Part shown: in pieces, positions 43,598 through 53,014 of the stretch
Layout of the letters: each line of letters opens with the position of its first letter
Position numbering within the stretch: position 1 is the first letter of the stretch
Assembly (NCBI GenBank): GCA_028704515.1
Contig: JAQWFH010000003.1
Coordinates: forward strand, 1-64,000
DNA from: Eubacteriales bacterium
Lineage (GTDB): Bacteria > Bacillota > Clostridia > Peptostreptococcales > Anaerovoracaceae
DNA: 64,000 nt
Direction of reading: 5' to 3'
Program-made: the position numbers and the translations under genes
Notes under the pieces: generated by a model
Databases searched by the model: none
Seen by the model: only the letters and a program-made list of their open reading frames with translations
What the model was told of the DNA's origin: nothing

Positions 43598-44818
43598 ATG
43601 AAAATTATATCCGGCGGAGTTTGTGCCGCAAAAGGTTTTACCGCAGCCGGTATTTACTCCGGAATTAAAAAAAATAAAGAAAAAAAAGATCTCGCTCTTA
43701 TAAAAAGTTCTGTTAAAGCAAATGCAGCCGTCGTATTTACGACAAACAATGTAAAAGCTGCGCACATCGGTGTAAGCGCAAAACATATTTCCGACGGCAT
43801 GGCTGAAGCTATTCTCTGCAACAGTGGGAATGCAAACACCTGCACCACCAATGGAGCTGAAATTGCTCTGAACACATGCAAGCTCGTCGGTAAGTCCCTA
43901 CACATAAATGCCTCCGATGTTTTAGTCGCTTCAACGGGAGTCATCGGTCAGGATTTAGCCCCACAGCCGTTTGAAACCGGGATACCGCAGCTCGTATCGT
44001 TATTAGACGATTCGGAAGAAGCTTCAAATAGTGCCGCCAGCGCTATAATGACAACTGACCTTGTTGATAAGCAATACGCTGTCAGTTTTGAGCTTGCCGG
44101 TAAAACATGTACAATCGGTGCCATTGCAAAAGGATCCGGGATGATATGCCCAAACATGGCGACTATGCTCGCATTTGTCACGACAGATGTGGCTATTTCT
44201 TCCGAGATGCTCCAAAAGGCGTTATCAGATGACGTACAGGATAGCTTTAATATGGTAAGCGTTGACGGTGATACCTCAACGAATGATACCTGCATAATAC
44301 TGGCAAACGGTCTTGCCGGAAATCCAAAGATAATCGAAGAAGGGGCCGATTTTGACGTATTCAAGGAAGCTCTTGCAAAAGTTACAATCGCCCTCAGCCG
44401 CATGATAGCGAAGGATGGTGAGGGTGCTACAAAGCTTATAGCATGCGAGGTAACCGGATCTGTCGACAAAAAATCCGCCGCTGCCATCGCAAAGAGCGTT
44501 ATAAAATCAAGCCTTGTAAAGACTACAATACTGGGTGCAGATGCTAACTGGGGGCGTGTGCTTTGTGCAATAGGCTACAGTGATATAGATATTAATCCTG
44601 ATAAAATAGACGTTGCCTTTGCTTCCGCTGCAGGGAAAATAATGGTGTGCGAAGGCGGAGCCGGAGTCAATTTCTCCGAAGATCTGGCAAAGAAAATTCT
44701 TCTTGAGGATGAAGTGGAAATAAAAATTTGCTTGAACGTTGGGACAGAGAAAGCGACAGCATGGGGCTGTGACCTTACTTATGAGTATGTAAGAATTAAC
44801 GGAGACTATAGAAGCTGA
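43598..44818 (+). CDS. argJ: Bifunctional glutamate N-acetyltransferase/ornithine acetyltransferase
   Basis: Recycles the acetyl group from acetylornithine to glutamate and can start the pathway from acetyl-CoA; 406 aa. The self-cleavage site with Thr as nucleophile is KGSGMICPNMATMLAF; GANWGRVLCAIGYS and the C-terminal TAWGCDLTYEYVRINGDYRS complete the match. No argA or argE is in the window, fitting the cyclic pathway. The ATG at 43598 follows AAAGGG. Confidence 0.95.
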   Translation: MKIISGGVCAAKGFTAAGIYSGIKKNKEKKDLALIKSSVKANAAVVFTTNNVKAAHIGVSAKHISDGMAEAILCNSGNANTCTTNGAEIALNTCKLVGKSLHINASDVLVASTGVIGQDLAPQPFETGIPQLVSLLDDSEEASNSAASAIMTTDLVDKQYAVSFELAGKTCTIGAIAKGSGMICPNMATMLAFVTTDVAISSEMLQKALSDDVQDSFNMVSVDGDTSTNDTCIILANGLAGNPKIIEEGADFDVFKEALAKVTIALSRMIAKDGEGATKLIACEVTGSVDKKSAAAIAKSVIKSSLVKTTILGADANWGRVLCAIGYSDIDINPDKIDVAFASAAGKIMVCEGGAGVNFSEDLAKKILLEDEVEIKICLNVGTEKATAWGCDLTYEYVRINGDYRS

Positions 44819-44841
44819 TATTCACAAAGGAGATGAAAAAA

Positions 44842-45693
44842 ATGAATCTTGCTACGGATATTCGTGCGCAGGTGCTTATCGAAGCCCTTCCGTACATCCA
44901 AAAGTACTACAATAAAATACTCGTCGTTAAATACGGCGGCAATGCGATGATAAATGAGGATCTTAAAAAAGCGGTAATGGGTGATTTGGTTCTGCTTTCT
45001 CTGATTGGCATCAAGGTTGTACTCGTTCACGGTGGCGGCCCGGAAATATCGGATTACCTTTCTAAAATAGGTAAAGAAAGTGAATTCAAGGACGGTCTTC
45101 GCGTTACGGATAAGGATACAATAGAAATCGTTCAAATGGTACTCGCAGGAAAGATAAATAAAGATCTTGTTCACCTTATAGATAATACCGGCGGCAAAGC
45201 TATAGGCCTTTGCGGTATTGACAACAAGCTGATTGAAGCAAAAATGCTTGATGAAGGCTTGGGCTTTGTAGGCGAGATTACTAATATCAATCCCGAGCCG
45301 ATTCTCGACCTGCTTGACAAGGGCTATATTCCCGTTGTTGCTACAGTAGGCTGCGACAGCGACGGAAATGTTTATAACATCAATGCCGATACCGTAGCTT
45401 CAAGACTTGCCGGCACTTTAAAAGCGGAGAGTTTAATATCGATGACAGATATACGCGGGCTTTTGAGGGATAAAAATGACGATTCGACCCTGATTTCCGA
45501 GGTACAGGTGAGCGATGCTCCTCGTCTGATAAAGGAAGGCGTTATCTCCGGAGGAATGATCCCTAAGGTTGAAAGCTGTATAGAGGCTATAAGAAGAGGC
45601 GTAAAACGTGTATTTATAATAGACGGCAGAGTTCCCCATTCCATACTCATGGAGGTTCTTACTGACCGAGGCATCGGTACGATGTTTAAATAA
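44842..45693 (+). CDS. argB: Acetylglutamate kinase
   Basis: Phosphorylates N-acetylglutamate; 283 aa amino-acid-kinase fold. VVKYGGNAM, LVHGGGPEIS, GLRVTDKDTIEIVQMVLAGKINKDLV and GGMIPKVESCIEAIRRGVKRVFIIDG are diagnostic. The ATG at 44842 is chosen because AAAGGAG lies eight bases upstream; the in-frame ATG at 44833 touches that site. This is usually the feedback-regulated step in cyclic pathways, but I cannot confirm arginine sensitivity from the sequence. Confidence 0.95.
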   Translation: MNLATDIRAQVLIEALPYIQKYYNKILVVKYGGNAMINEDLKKAVMGDLVLLSLIGIKVVLVHGGGPEISDYLSKIGKESEFKDGLRVTDKDTIEIVQMVLAGKINKDLVHLIDNTGGKAIGLCGIDNKLIEAKMLDEGLGFVGEITNINPEPILDLLDKGYIPVVATVGCDSDGNVYNINADTVASRLAGTLKAESLISMTDIRGLLRDKNDDSTLISEVQVSDAPRLIKEGVISGGMIPKVESCIEAIRRGVKRVFIIDGRVPHSILMEVLTDRGIGTMFK

Positions 45694-45705
45694 GGCGGTG
45701 AAAGC

Positions 45706-46866
45706 ATGAATACAAAATTTCTGGATAAAACATATATAAGCAATACCTATAAGAGATTTGATGTAGTCTTTACACATGGCTCCGGAGCTCTTCTCTTTGA
45801 TGACCAGGGAAAAGAATATATCGATCTTTCGGGCGGAATTGCAGTAAATACCTTTGGAATAAATGACGAAGAGTGGGTTGCTGCTGTTTGTGCTCAGGCA
45901 AAAAAATTGCAGCACGTGTCAAACCTTTACTTTACAGAACCTCAAACAAAGCTTGCGGAAATTCTTTGCAGCAGGACAGGCGCAAAGAAGGTGTTTTTTT
46001 CAAACTCCGGAGCTGAAGCAAATGAATGTATGATAAAGGCAGCAAGAAAATATTCGTCCGTAAGCGGAAATACCTCAAATATTATAACCCTTAAAAATTC
46101 CTTCCACGGTCGAACGATCACCACACTCTCGGCAACCGGGCAGGAAAATTATCACAAGGACTTCGGCCCTTTCTTAGACGGCTTTTTCCATGCCGAGGCA
46201 AATAATTTTTCGGATATGGAAACACTGGTCGAAAGCGCAAAACCTTGCGGAATTATGATAGAGCTTATACAAGGAGAGGGCGGAATATATGTCCTGGAAA
46301 AAGAATATGTGAAGCAGCTTGAAGCTTTATGCAAAGAAAAGGACATCCTACTCATGATTGACGAGGTACAGACAGGAAATGGACGCACAGGTCAGCTGTA
46401 CGCATTCCAAGAATACGACATAAATCCGGATCTAGTCTCAACCGCAAAGGGGCTTGCAGGAGGACTCCCTATGGGTGCAACCTTGATGTTTGAGAAGGCA
46501 GAGAATGTCCTGGGCGCAGGCGATCACGGATCAACCTTTGGCGGAAATCCCGTTGCTGCAGCGGCTGCAGTAAGCGTTTTATCGCGCATCGACGATAGAC
46601 TGTTATCCGATGTAAAAGCTAAATCGCGCTATATAATCGACTCGCTCAACAACGCAGAAGGAGTTTGCGAAGTATCAGGTTTAGGGCTTATGCTCGGTAT
46701 TCTGCCAAGCAAAGCTGAAGCTAAAGATATAGTTGAAAATTGTCTTAAAAGAGGGGTTTTGCTTTTGACCGCAAAAGATCGCATCAGGCTTTTACCCCCA
46801 TTAAATATCGGAATGAACCATATAAAAAAAGCCATGGCTATACTTAAGGAGGAACTTGCAAAATGA
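45706..46866 (+). CDS. argD: Acetylornithine aminotransferase
   Basis: PLP-dependent transfer of an amino group from glutamate to N-acetylglutamate semialdehyde; 386 aa. IDLSGGIAVNTFG, SNSGAEANECMIKAAR, NSFHGRTITTLSATGQ, IDEVQTGNGRTG and the PLP Lys in STAKGLAGGLPMGA are present. It ends in a 4-bp overlap with argF. Confidence 0.95.
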   Translation: MNTKFLDKTYISNTYKRFDVVFTHGSGALLFDDQGKEYIDLSGGIAVNTFGINDEEWVAAVCAQAKKLQHVSNLYFTEPQTKLAEILCSRTGAKKVFFSNSGAEANECMIKAARKYSSVSGNTSNIITLKNSFHGRTITTLSATGQENYHKDFGPFLDGFFHAEANNFSDMETLVESAKPCGIMIELIQGEGGIYVLEKEYVKQLEALCKEKDILLMIDEVQTGNGRTGQLYAFQEYDINPDLVSTAKGLAGGLPMGATLMFEKAENVLGAGDHGSTFGGNPVAAAAAVSVLSRIDDRLLSDVKAKSRYIIDSLNNAEGVCEVSGLGLMLGILPSKAEAKDIVENCLKRGVLLLTAKDRIRLLPPLNIGMNHIKKAMAILKEELAK

Positions 46867-47771
46867 AGCATCTATTAAAAATGTCCGATCTTTCAGGCGA
46901 GGAGATAACTGAAATACTAAATCTCGCCGATCAGCTGAAGTATGAGCATCTTAACGGCATACCTCATGATCATCTCAAAGGCAAAACTCTTGGAATGATA
47001 TTTGAAAAGTCTTCTACAAGGACTCGTGTATCTTTTGAATCCGGCATGTTTCAACTCGGAGGCTATGCCCTTTTCTTGAGCTCAAACGACCTTCAAATCG
47101 GCCGAGGCGAGCCGATAGAAGACACAGCTAGGGTACTTTCGCGTTATTTGGACGCAATCATGATAAGAACCTTTGAGCAGGAGAAACCGGAAGCCTTAGC
47201 CAAATACGGTTCCATTCCTATTATAAACGGACTTACAGACTATTCACATCCTTGCCAGGTTTTGGCGGATTTGATGACAATAAGAGAATATAAGGGTTAT
47301 TTAAAAGGACTCAAGCTTGCCTACATAGGCGACGGGAACAATATGGCAAATTCCTTGATCGTAGGAGCAATTAAGACCGGTATGAGCATTGCGGTTGCCT
47401 GCCCTAACGGATGGCTGCCCGATGCCGAACTTATAGAATGGGCACATAATAACGGTACTCTTACCATAACGGAAAATATTCTCGAAGCCACGAAAGATGC
47501 GGATGTCGTCTGTACTGATGTATGGACATCCATGGGGCAAGAGGGCGAAAGCGAAGGTCGCAAAAGAGCCTTTCATGACTACCAAATCAATGACAATGTA
47601 ATGGCTGTTGCAAAAGATGACGCAATAGTTCTTCATTGTTTGCCGGCTCACAGAGAAGAAGAAATCACCGCCAAGGTTTTTGAGGAGCATGCCAAGGAAA
47701 TTTTTGATGAAGCCGAAAACAGGCTTCACGCACAGAAAGCTATTCTTGTAAAACTTCTCGCACAGAAATAA
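46863..47771 (+). CDS. argF: Ornithine carbamoyltransferase
   Basis: Makes citrulline from ornithine and carbamoyl phosphate; 302 aa. The carbamoyl-phosphate loop FEKSSTRTRVSFE, HPCQVLADLMTI and the ornithine motif HCLPAHREEEIT are intact. It directly precedes carA and carB, its suppliers of carbamoyl phosphate, and the first codons overlap the argD stop. Confidence 0.95.
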   Translation: MKHLLKMSDLSGEEITEILNLADQLKYEHLNGIPHDHLKGKTLGMIFEKSSTRTRVSFESGMFQLGGYALFLSSNDLQIGRGEPIEDTARVLSRYLDAIMIRTFEQEKPEALAKYGSIPIINGLTDYSHPCQVLADLMTIREYKGYLKGLKLAYIGDGNNMANSLIVGAIKTGMSIAVACPNGWLPDAELIEWAHNNGTLTITENILEATKDADVVCTDVWTSMGQEGESEGRKRAFHDYQINDNVMAVAKDDAIVLHCLPAHREEEITAKVFEEHAKEIFDEAENRLHAQKAILVKLLAQK

Positions 47772-47793
47772 ATCATTAATATGGAGAATGCCA

Positions 47794-48864
47794 ATGAAAA
47801 AAGTTTACCTTGTACTATCTAACGGAAAAATATTTGAAGGAGAAAGCTTCGGTTACGAAAAAGAGGTTTTCGGCGAACTCGTATTTACGACTTCCATGAC
47901 GGGTTATATCGAAACTCTTTCCGATCCCGGGTTTTGTGGGCAAATTGTAGTTTCCACCTTCCCTCTTATCGGTAATTACGGAGCCATGGAGGAAGATATG
48001 CAAAGCGCTATCCCGTCATTAAAAGCTCTTGTCGTTCGCCATATGTGCGAACAACCTTCGAATTTCCGTGCTACCGGTACTCTTGACACATTTATGAAAA
48101 AATACGGCATTGTAGGCATTTCCGGCATAGATACTCGTGAGCTTACCTCTATAATAAGAGAGCACGGATCACAGGTCGCCTTTATATGTGAGAGCGTTAC
48201 CGATCAAATTATCGAGCTTGCAAAAAATTATAAAATAATCGAAGCTTGCAAAGAAGTCGGCACCAAAGAAATTAAAACCTTTAGCTCCGAAGGATGTTCG
48301 AAATATAATGTTACCGTTATAGATTATGGGGTGCAAAAGAATCTTATCGATAACCTTATCCACCTGGGGTGCAATGTGTCTCTAGTCCCCCGCTACACTA
48401 CTGCCGAGGATATTATTTCTACTAACCCCGACGGAATTATTCTTTCGGGAGGACCAGGCAATCCCCAGAACCATACAGAAAGCATAGAGATAATTAAAGC
48501 ACTTATAGGGAAAAAACCTATTCTCGGCGTTTGCCTCGGTCACCAGCTTCTTGCTCTTGCAATGGGCGCGCAGACCTTTAAGATGAAGTGCGGGCATAGA
48601 GGTGAAAACCAGCCTGTTATTCAGCCCGGAACCTGCCGTACATATATAACAAGTCAAAACCACGGATATGCTGTTGATGCTGGATCCCTTCCCCCTTTTG
48701 CAAAGGTGCTGTATGAAAATGCAAACGATGGAACATGCGAAGGGATAGAATATCCGAAGCACTGTGCATTCTCTGTACAATTTCGTCCACAGGCAAGCGA
48801 TGCTTCCGGCGGTTCAAGCCCTGTATTTGATCACTTTATAAAGATGATAGGAGGCGAAATATAA
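47794..48864 (+). CDS. carA: Carbamoyl-phosphate synthase small subunit, degenerate glutaminase triad
   Basis: CarA normally hydrolyses glutamine and channels ammonia to CarB. This 356-aa protein has the full two-domain length and retains the nucleophile Cys247 in LGVCLGHQLL and the oxyanion loop SGGPGNP. The other two triad residues are changed: the motif that is HPEAS in functional CarA reads RPQAS, with Arg331 for His and Gln333 for Glu. The usual GxNHPV loop is GENQPV. Glutaminase activity is therefore unlikely (inference from family mechanism). It may serve as a structural partner for ammonia-fed CarB. The ATG at 47794 has GGAG upstream; the stop overlaps carB by one base. Confidence 0.9.
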   Translation: MKKVYLVLSNGKIFEGESFGYEKEVFGELVFTTSMTGYIETLSDPGFCGQIVVSTFPLIGNYGAMEEDMQSAIPSLKALVVRHMCEQPSNFRATGTLDTFMKKYGIVGISGIDTRELTSIIREHGSQVAFICESVTDQIIELAKNYKIIEACKEVGTKEIKTFSSEGCSKYNVTVIDYGVQKNLIDNLIHLGCNVSLVPRYTTAEDIISTNPDGIILSGGPGNPQNHTESIEIIKALIGKKPILGVCLGHQLLALAMGAQTFKMKCGHRGENQPVIQPGTCRTYITSQNHGYAVDAGSLPPFAKVLYENANDGTCEGIEYPKHCAFSVQFRPQASDASGGSSPVFDHFIKMIGGEI

Positions 48865-51800
48865 TGCCGAAAGATAAAAGTATATCAAAGGTTCTTATTA
48901 TAGGCTCCGGCCCCATTATTATAGGGCAAGCTGCCGAATTTGATTATGCCGGAACACAGGCATGCCGAGTTCTGAAGGCTGAAGGCATTGATGTTGTACT
49001 TGTAAATTCAAATCCTGCAACGATTATGACCGACAATTCACTTGCAGACGAAATATATCTGGAACCTCTTACAGTAAAAACAGTAAAAAGAATAATTTTG
49101 AAAGAAAGACCGGATGCTCTCCTTGCGAGTCTCGGAGGACAGACGGGTTTAAATATAGCAATGGAGCTCTATAGAGAAGGCTTTCTGGCAAAGCATGATG
49201 TTCGCCTTATAGGCACAAATGCCGATGCGATAGATAAGGCTGAAGACCGCGATCTTTTCAAGCAGACTATGACAGAAATCAATCAGCCCCTCATCCCCTC
49301 AGATATAGCAAACGATATTAATTTTGCTGTAAAAATAGCAGAGGAGCTAGGCTATCCCGTTATTGTACGACCTGCTTTCACCATGGGCGGTGCCGGAGGC
49401 GGAGTCGCACAAAATGAAGAAGACCTTATAAAGATAGCTAAGAACGGTCTCGACCTCTCCCCTATCTCTCAGATTTTAATAGAAAAATATATATATGGCT
49501 GGAAAGAAATAGAGTTTGAAGTCATGCGGGATTCCTGCGATAACGCTATCTGCATATGCTCAATGGAAAACTTTGACCCTGTGGGCGTTCATACAGGAGA
49601 TTCTATAGTAGCAGCCCCGGCACTTACACTTTCAGATAAGGAATACAGTATGCTAAGGAACGCTTCCCTAGAAATTATCCGTGCCTTAGGAATAGAGGGA
49701 GGCTGCAACTGCCAATTTGCGCTGAACCCAAACAGTTTCGAATATGCGGTTATAGAAGTAAATCCGAGAGTATCTCGTTCTTCAGCTCTTGCGAGCAAGG
49801 CAACGGGTTATCCAATAGCAAAGGTAACCGCTAAAATCGCTTTGGGATACACTCTCCCTGAAATAAAAAATGATATCACAAAAGAGACATACGCTTGCTT
49901 TGAACCGGCGATCGACTATGTAGTCGTAAAACTGCCTAAATGGCCTTTTGAAAAATTCCATCACAGCGCGCGTAAGCTCGGAACTCAAATGAAAGCTACC
50001 GGCGAAGTAATGGCTATTGCTCCTTCATTTGAGCAGGCTCTTATGAAGGCGGTGCGAGGAGTCGAAATATCTCTTGACACCTTAAACCGTGTTCCGACAA
50101 CCTCAATGGATATACGCCATAGGCTTCATCGGGTAAATGATGTGCGCATATTCACTATTTTCGAGGCTCTCAAAAATAATATTTCTGTAGATGAGATAAA
50201 TGAAATAACTAAAATAGATAAATGGTTCCTTTATAAGATTAAAAATCTTGCAGATTACGAGCTCTCCGTTCAGGATAAAGCTCTGGACCACACCACATAT
50301 ATAAAGGGGAAGAATTTTGGCTACACGGATGAAGCCCTACGCCGAATCTGCGGGCATGATTTCGATTTCACACTGGAATACTCCTATAAATCGGTAGACA
50401 CGTGTGCGGCCGAATTTGCGGCGGATACACCTTACTTCTATGCAACATACGACCGAGTATGTGAATCTCGCCCAATACAGCGCAACGAAAAGGACCGTAT
50501 CATTGTTCTGGGCTCAGGTCCTATCCGCATTGGCCAGGGGATTGAATTTGACTATTCATCCGTACACTGCATCAACACCCTAAAGGAATTGGGATATGAA
50601 GTAATAATAATAAACAACAACCCGGAAACTGTATCCACCGACTTCGATATCTCGGACCGCCTCTATTTTGAGCCGCTCTGCGAAGAAGATGTTATGAATG
50701 TCATCAACGTAGAAAAGCCTATAGGTGTAGTCGTAGCCTTCGGCGGCCAAACGGCAATCAAGCTAACAAAATTCCTTCATGCAGCAGGAATTAATATTCT
50801 GGGTACGTCTGCAGAAAGTATCGATCTTGCAGAGAACAGAGAGAGATTCGATGACCTACTGCAATCGTTTAACATAAAGCGCCCTAGCGGTTGCGCTGTG
50901 TATAATAAGGAAGAAGCTGTCGCCGCTGCCAAAGAGTTGGGATATCCTGTTCTTGTGCGCCCATCATATGTCATAGGCGGACAAAATATGACTATTGCAT
51001 ATAGCGCTGAGGAAATCTTTGATTATATGGATGTCATTTTAGAACAAGGAAATGATGACCCCGTACTCATCGATCAATATTTGATGGGCACCGAGCTTGA
51101 GGTTGACGTGATTTCCGACGGTGAAGAAATACTCATCCCCGGTATTATGCAACATATAGAAAGAGCCGGCGTTCATTCAGGTGACTCGATCGCAGTGTAT
51201 CCACCGTATAGCTTGACTGATAAAATGCTCAAAAAGGTGATCGACTGTTCTGAGAAGCTTGCATTGGCTATCGGAACAAAGGGTCTTGTAAACATACAAT
51301 TTCTGATATATCACAATGACCTTTATGTAATAGAGGTCAATCCGAGAGCTTCCCGGACAATACCTTATATAAGCAAAGTTACCGGCATACCTATGGTAGA
51401 TATAGCCACAAGAGTTATGACTGATGAAAAACTCGACAATCTCGGCTACGGCACAGGGCTCTACCCTACCCCTCCTTATATAGCCGTAAAGGTTCCTGTT
51501 TTTTCGTTTGAAAAATTATCGGACGTAAACACACAGCTTGGTCCGGAAATGAAATCAACAGGAGAGGTTCTGGGCATCGGAAAAACGCTTGAAGAAGCCT
51601 TGTATAAAGGTCTTCTGGCCGCAGGTACGAAAATACCGGATCCTGATTCACGCAAAGGCGGTGTCCTCATAACCGTTTCCAAGCAGGATAGGTTCGAAAT
51701 AGTGGCTCTTGCAAAAAAGCTTGACGACCTCGGAATGAAAATCTATGCAACAGACGGAACCGCAAAAGAAATACGGAATTTAGGGATAGATGTACAAGAA

Positions 51801-52898
51801 GTAAAAAAGCTTTACGAATCGAATGATATGCTCAATCTCCTTGAAAATGATAAAATTGATTTTATCGTATATACAGGGGGGAAAAGCAAGGATTGTATCG
51901 ATGATTTTATCAAGCTCAATCGCAGGGCACTTCAGCTTTCCGTAGCTTGTCTTACATCGCTTGATACCGCAAATGTTCTAGCCGATATAATGGCAAGTCG
52001 CTTTAACGAAAATAATACGGAGCTCATAGATATAAACCACATGCGGAAGGTTCGCGGCAAGCTATCCTTTGCGAAAATGCAGAGTTCAGGTAACGACTAT
52101 ATATATGTCGATAATTTTGACGGCAAGCTTGAATGTCCGGAATCCCTTGCGATAAATCTCTCTAACCGCCATTACGGCATAGGTGCCGATGGGCTTGTTC
52201 TCATAGAATATTCAAAAGTGGCGGATGCAAAAATGCGTATGTTCAATAAAGACGGCTCAGAGAGCAATAGCGCCGGAAATTCAATACGCTGCGTTGCGAA
52301 ATATCTTTATGATAAGGGTTTAGTCAAGAAGCAGGTAATGTCGATAGAAACAGGAAGCGGCATTAATACAACCCGCTTATATATAATAAACGGTCGTGTA
52401 GGTGAGGTGACCGCTTCGATAGGCAAGGCGGAATTTAAACCATCATTAGTGCCTGTCAATCTTGATGGAGACCGCATACTTGGCCGTAAAGTCCAAATTG
52501 CAGGTAAAAACTATGACATCAGTTGTGTGAGCGTAGGCAACCCCCACTGTGTTGTTTTCGCAGACAAGGTCGATGAAATAGATATGGAGGCTATCGGCCC
52601 GCTCTTTGAGAATGACCCTATTTTCCCTGAGCGCGTGAACACTGAGTTTGTTCGCTTTGTAAATCCTTTCATTCTTAAAATGAGAGTCTGGGAGCGAGGA
52701 AACGGTGAAACTCTTGCTTGCGGTACAGGTGCCTGCGCTGCAGTTATCATCGCATGCGAAAAAGGGTTGTGCAAAAAAAATGAGGATATTACCGTAAAAG
52801 TAAAGGGTGGCGATCTCATTGTAAATTACAAGGATGATGGGAGCGTAACCTTGACAGGAAATGCAGACCTCATTTTCGAAGGCACAATTGAATATTAA
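48864..52898 (+). CDS. carB: Carbamoyl-phosphate synthase large subunit fused to a DapF-like epimerase domain
   Basis: A 1344-aa fusion. Residues 1-1059 are CarB: two ATP-grasp synthetase halves (IIGSGPIIIGQAAEFDYAG and VLGSGPIRIGQGIEFDYSS; RPAFTMGGAGGG and RPSYVIGGQNM) and a diverged C-terminal allosteric domain (about 930-1059). From about residue 1060, at an internal Met (52041), the chain continues in frame into a whole diaminopimelate-epimerase-like domain: MQSSGNDYIYVDNF, NRHYGIGADGLVLIE, GNPHCVVFADKVDE, MRVWERGNGETLACGTGACAA. The second catalytic Cys is present (Cys1286), but the first is replaced: DGSESNSAGNSIRC has Ala1137 where DapF has Cys. True DAP epimerisation is thus doubtful. 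No good ribosome site precedes 52041, so one polypeptide is likely. Last gene of the arg operon. Confidence 0.93.
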   Translation: MPKDKSISKVLIIGSGPIIIGQAAEFDYAGTQACRVLKAEGIDVVLVNSNPATIMTDNSLADEIYLEPLTVKTVKRIILKERPDALLASLGGQTGLNIAMELYREGFLAKHDVRLIGTNADAIDKAEDRDLFKQTMTEINQPLIPSDIANDINFAVKIAEELGYPVIVRPAFTMGGAGGGVAQNEEDLIKIAKNGLDLSPISQILIEKYIYGWKEIEFEVMRDSCDNAICICSMENFDPVGVHTGDSIVAAPALTLSDKEYSMLRNASLEIIRALGIEGGCNCQFALNPNSFEYAVIEVNPRVSRSSALASKATGYPIAKVTAKIALGYTLPEIKNDITKETYACFEPAIDYVVVKLPKWPFEKFHHSARKLGTQMKATGEVMAIAPSFEQALMKAVRGVEISLDTLNRVPTTSMDIRHRLHRVNDVRIFTIFEALKNNISVDEINEITKIDKWFLYKIKNLADYELSVQDKALDHTTYIKGKNFGYTDEALRRICGHDFDFTLEYSYKSVDTCAAEFAADTPYFYATYDRVCESRPIQRNEKDRIIVLGSGPIRIGQGIEFDYSSVHCINTLKELGYEVIIINNNPETVSTDFDISDRLYFEPLCEEDVMNVINVEKPIGVVVAFGGQTAIKLTKFLHAAGINILGTSAESIDLAENRERFDDLLQSFNIKRPSGCAVYNKEEAVAAAKELGYPVLVRPSYVIGGQNMTIAYSAEEIFDYMDVILEQGNDDPVLIDQYLMGTELEVDVISDGEEILIPGIMQHIERAGVHSGDSIAVYPPYSLTDKMLKKVIDCSEKLALAIGTKGLVNIQFLIYHNDLYVIEVNPRASRTIPYISKVTGIPMVDIATRVMTDEKLDNLGYGTGLYPTPPYIAVKVPVFSFEKLSDVNTQLGPEMKSTGEVLGIGKTLEEALYKGLLAAGTKIPDPDSRKGGVLITVSKQDRFEIVALAKKLDDLGMKIYATDGTAKEIRNLGIDVQEVKKLYESNDMLNLLENDKIDFIVYTGGKSKDCIDDFIKLNRRALQLSVACLTSLDTANVLADIMASRFNENNTELIDINHMRKVRGKLSFAKMQSSGNDYIYVDNFDGKLECPESLAINLSNRHYGIGADGLVLIEYSKVADAKMRMFNKDGSESNSAGNSIRCVAKYLYDKGLVKKQVMSIETGSGINTTRLYIINGRVGEVTASIGKAEFKPSLVPVNLDGDRILGRKVQIAGKNYDISCVSVGNPHCVVFADKVDEIDMEAIGPLFENDPIFPERVNTEFVRFVNPFILKMRVWERGNGETLACGTGACAAVIIACEKGLCKKNEDITVKVKGGDLIVNYKDDGSVTLTGNADLIFEGTIEY

Positions 52899-52905
52899 AA
52901 CTCTT

Positions 52906-52935
52906 ACAGCTATCAACTTTTTGATAGCTGTTTTA
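52906..52935 (+). terminator. Terminator of the arginine operon
   Basis: ACAGCTATCAA (52906-52916) pairs perfectly with TTGATAGCTGT (52921-52931), followed by TTTATT. It lies seven bases after the carB-dapF stop. Confidence 0.85.
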
Positions 52936-52991
52936 TTGACATTCATATCTTTATTGTGTTATGCTTTTATCAGAATTGAGAATTATTCCCA
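52936..52991 (+). promoter_or_regulatory. zur promoter with 7-1-7 Fur-family box
   Basis: TTGACA (52936-52941), an 18-bp spacer and TATGCT (52960-52965). At the start site TGAGAAT-T-ATTCCCA (52977-52991) is a 7-1-7 inverted repeat close to the Fur/Zur/PerR consensus. Autoregulation by the encoded Fur-family protein is inferred. Confidence 0.7.
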
Positions 52992-53014
52992 AATTGATCA
53001 AGGAGGCTTTATAC

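Noticed and set aside
52041-52898. Separate dapF gene after carB
   Set aside because: There is no stop between the two domains, and the only purine-rich stretch before the internal ATG at 52041 lies too far upstream. A fused product is the simpler reading, although internal initiation cannot be excluded.
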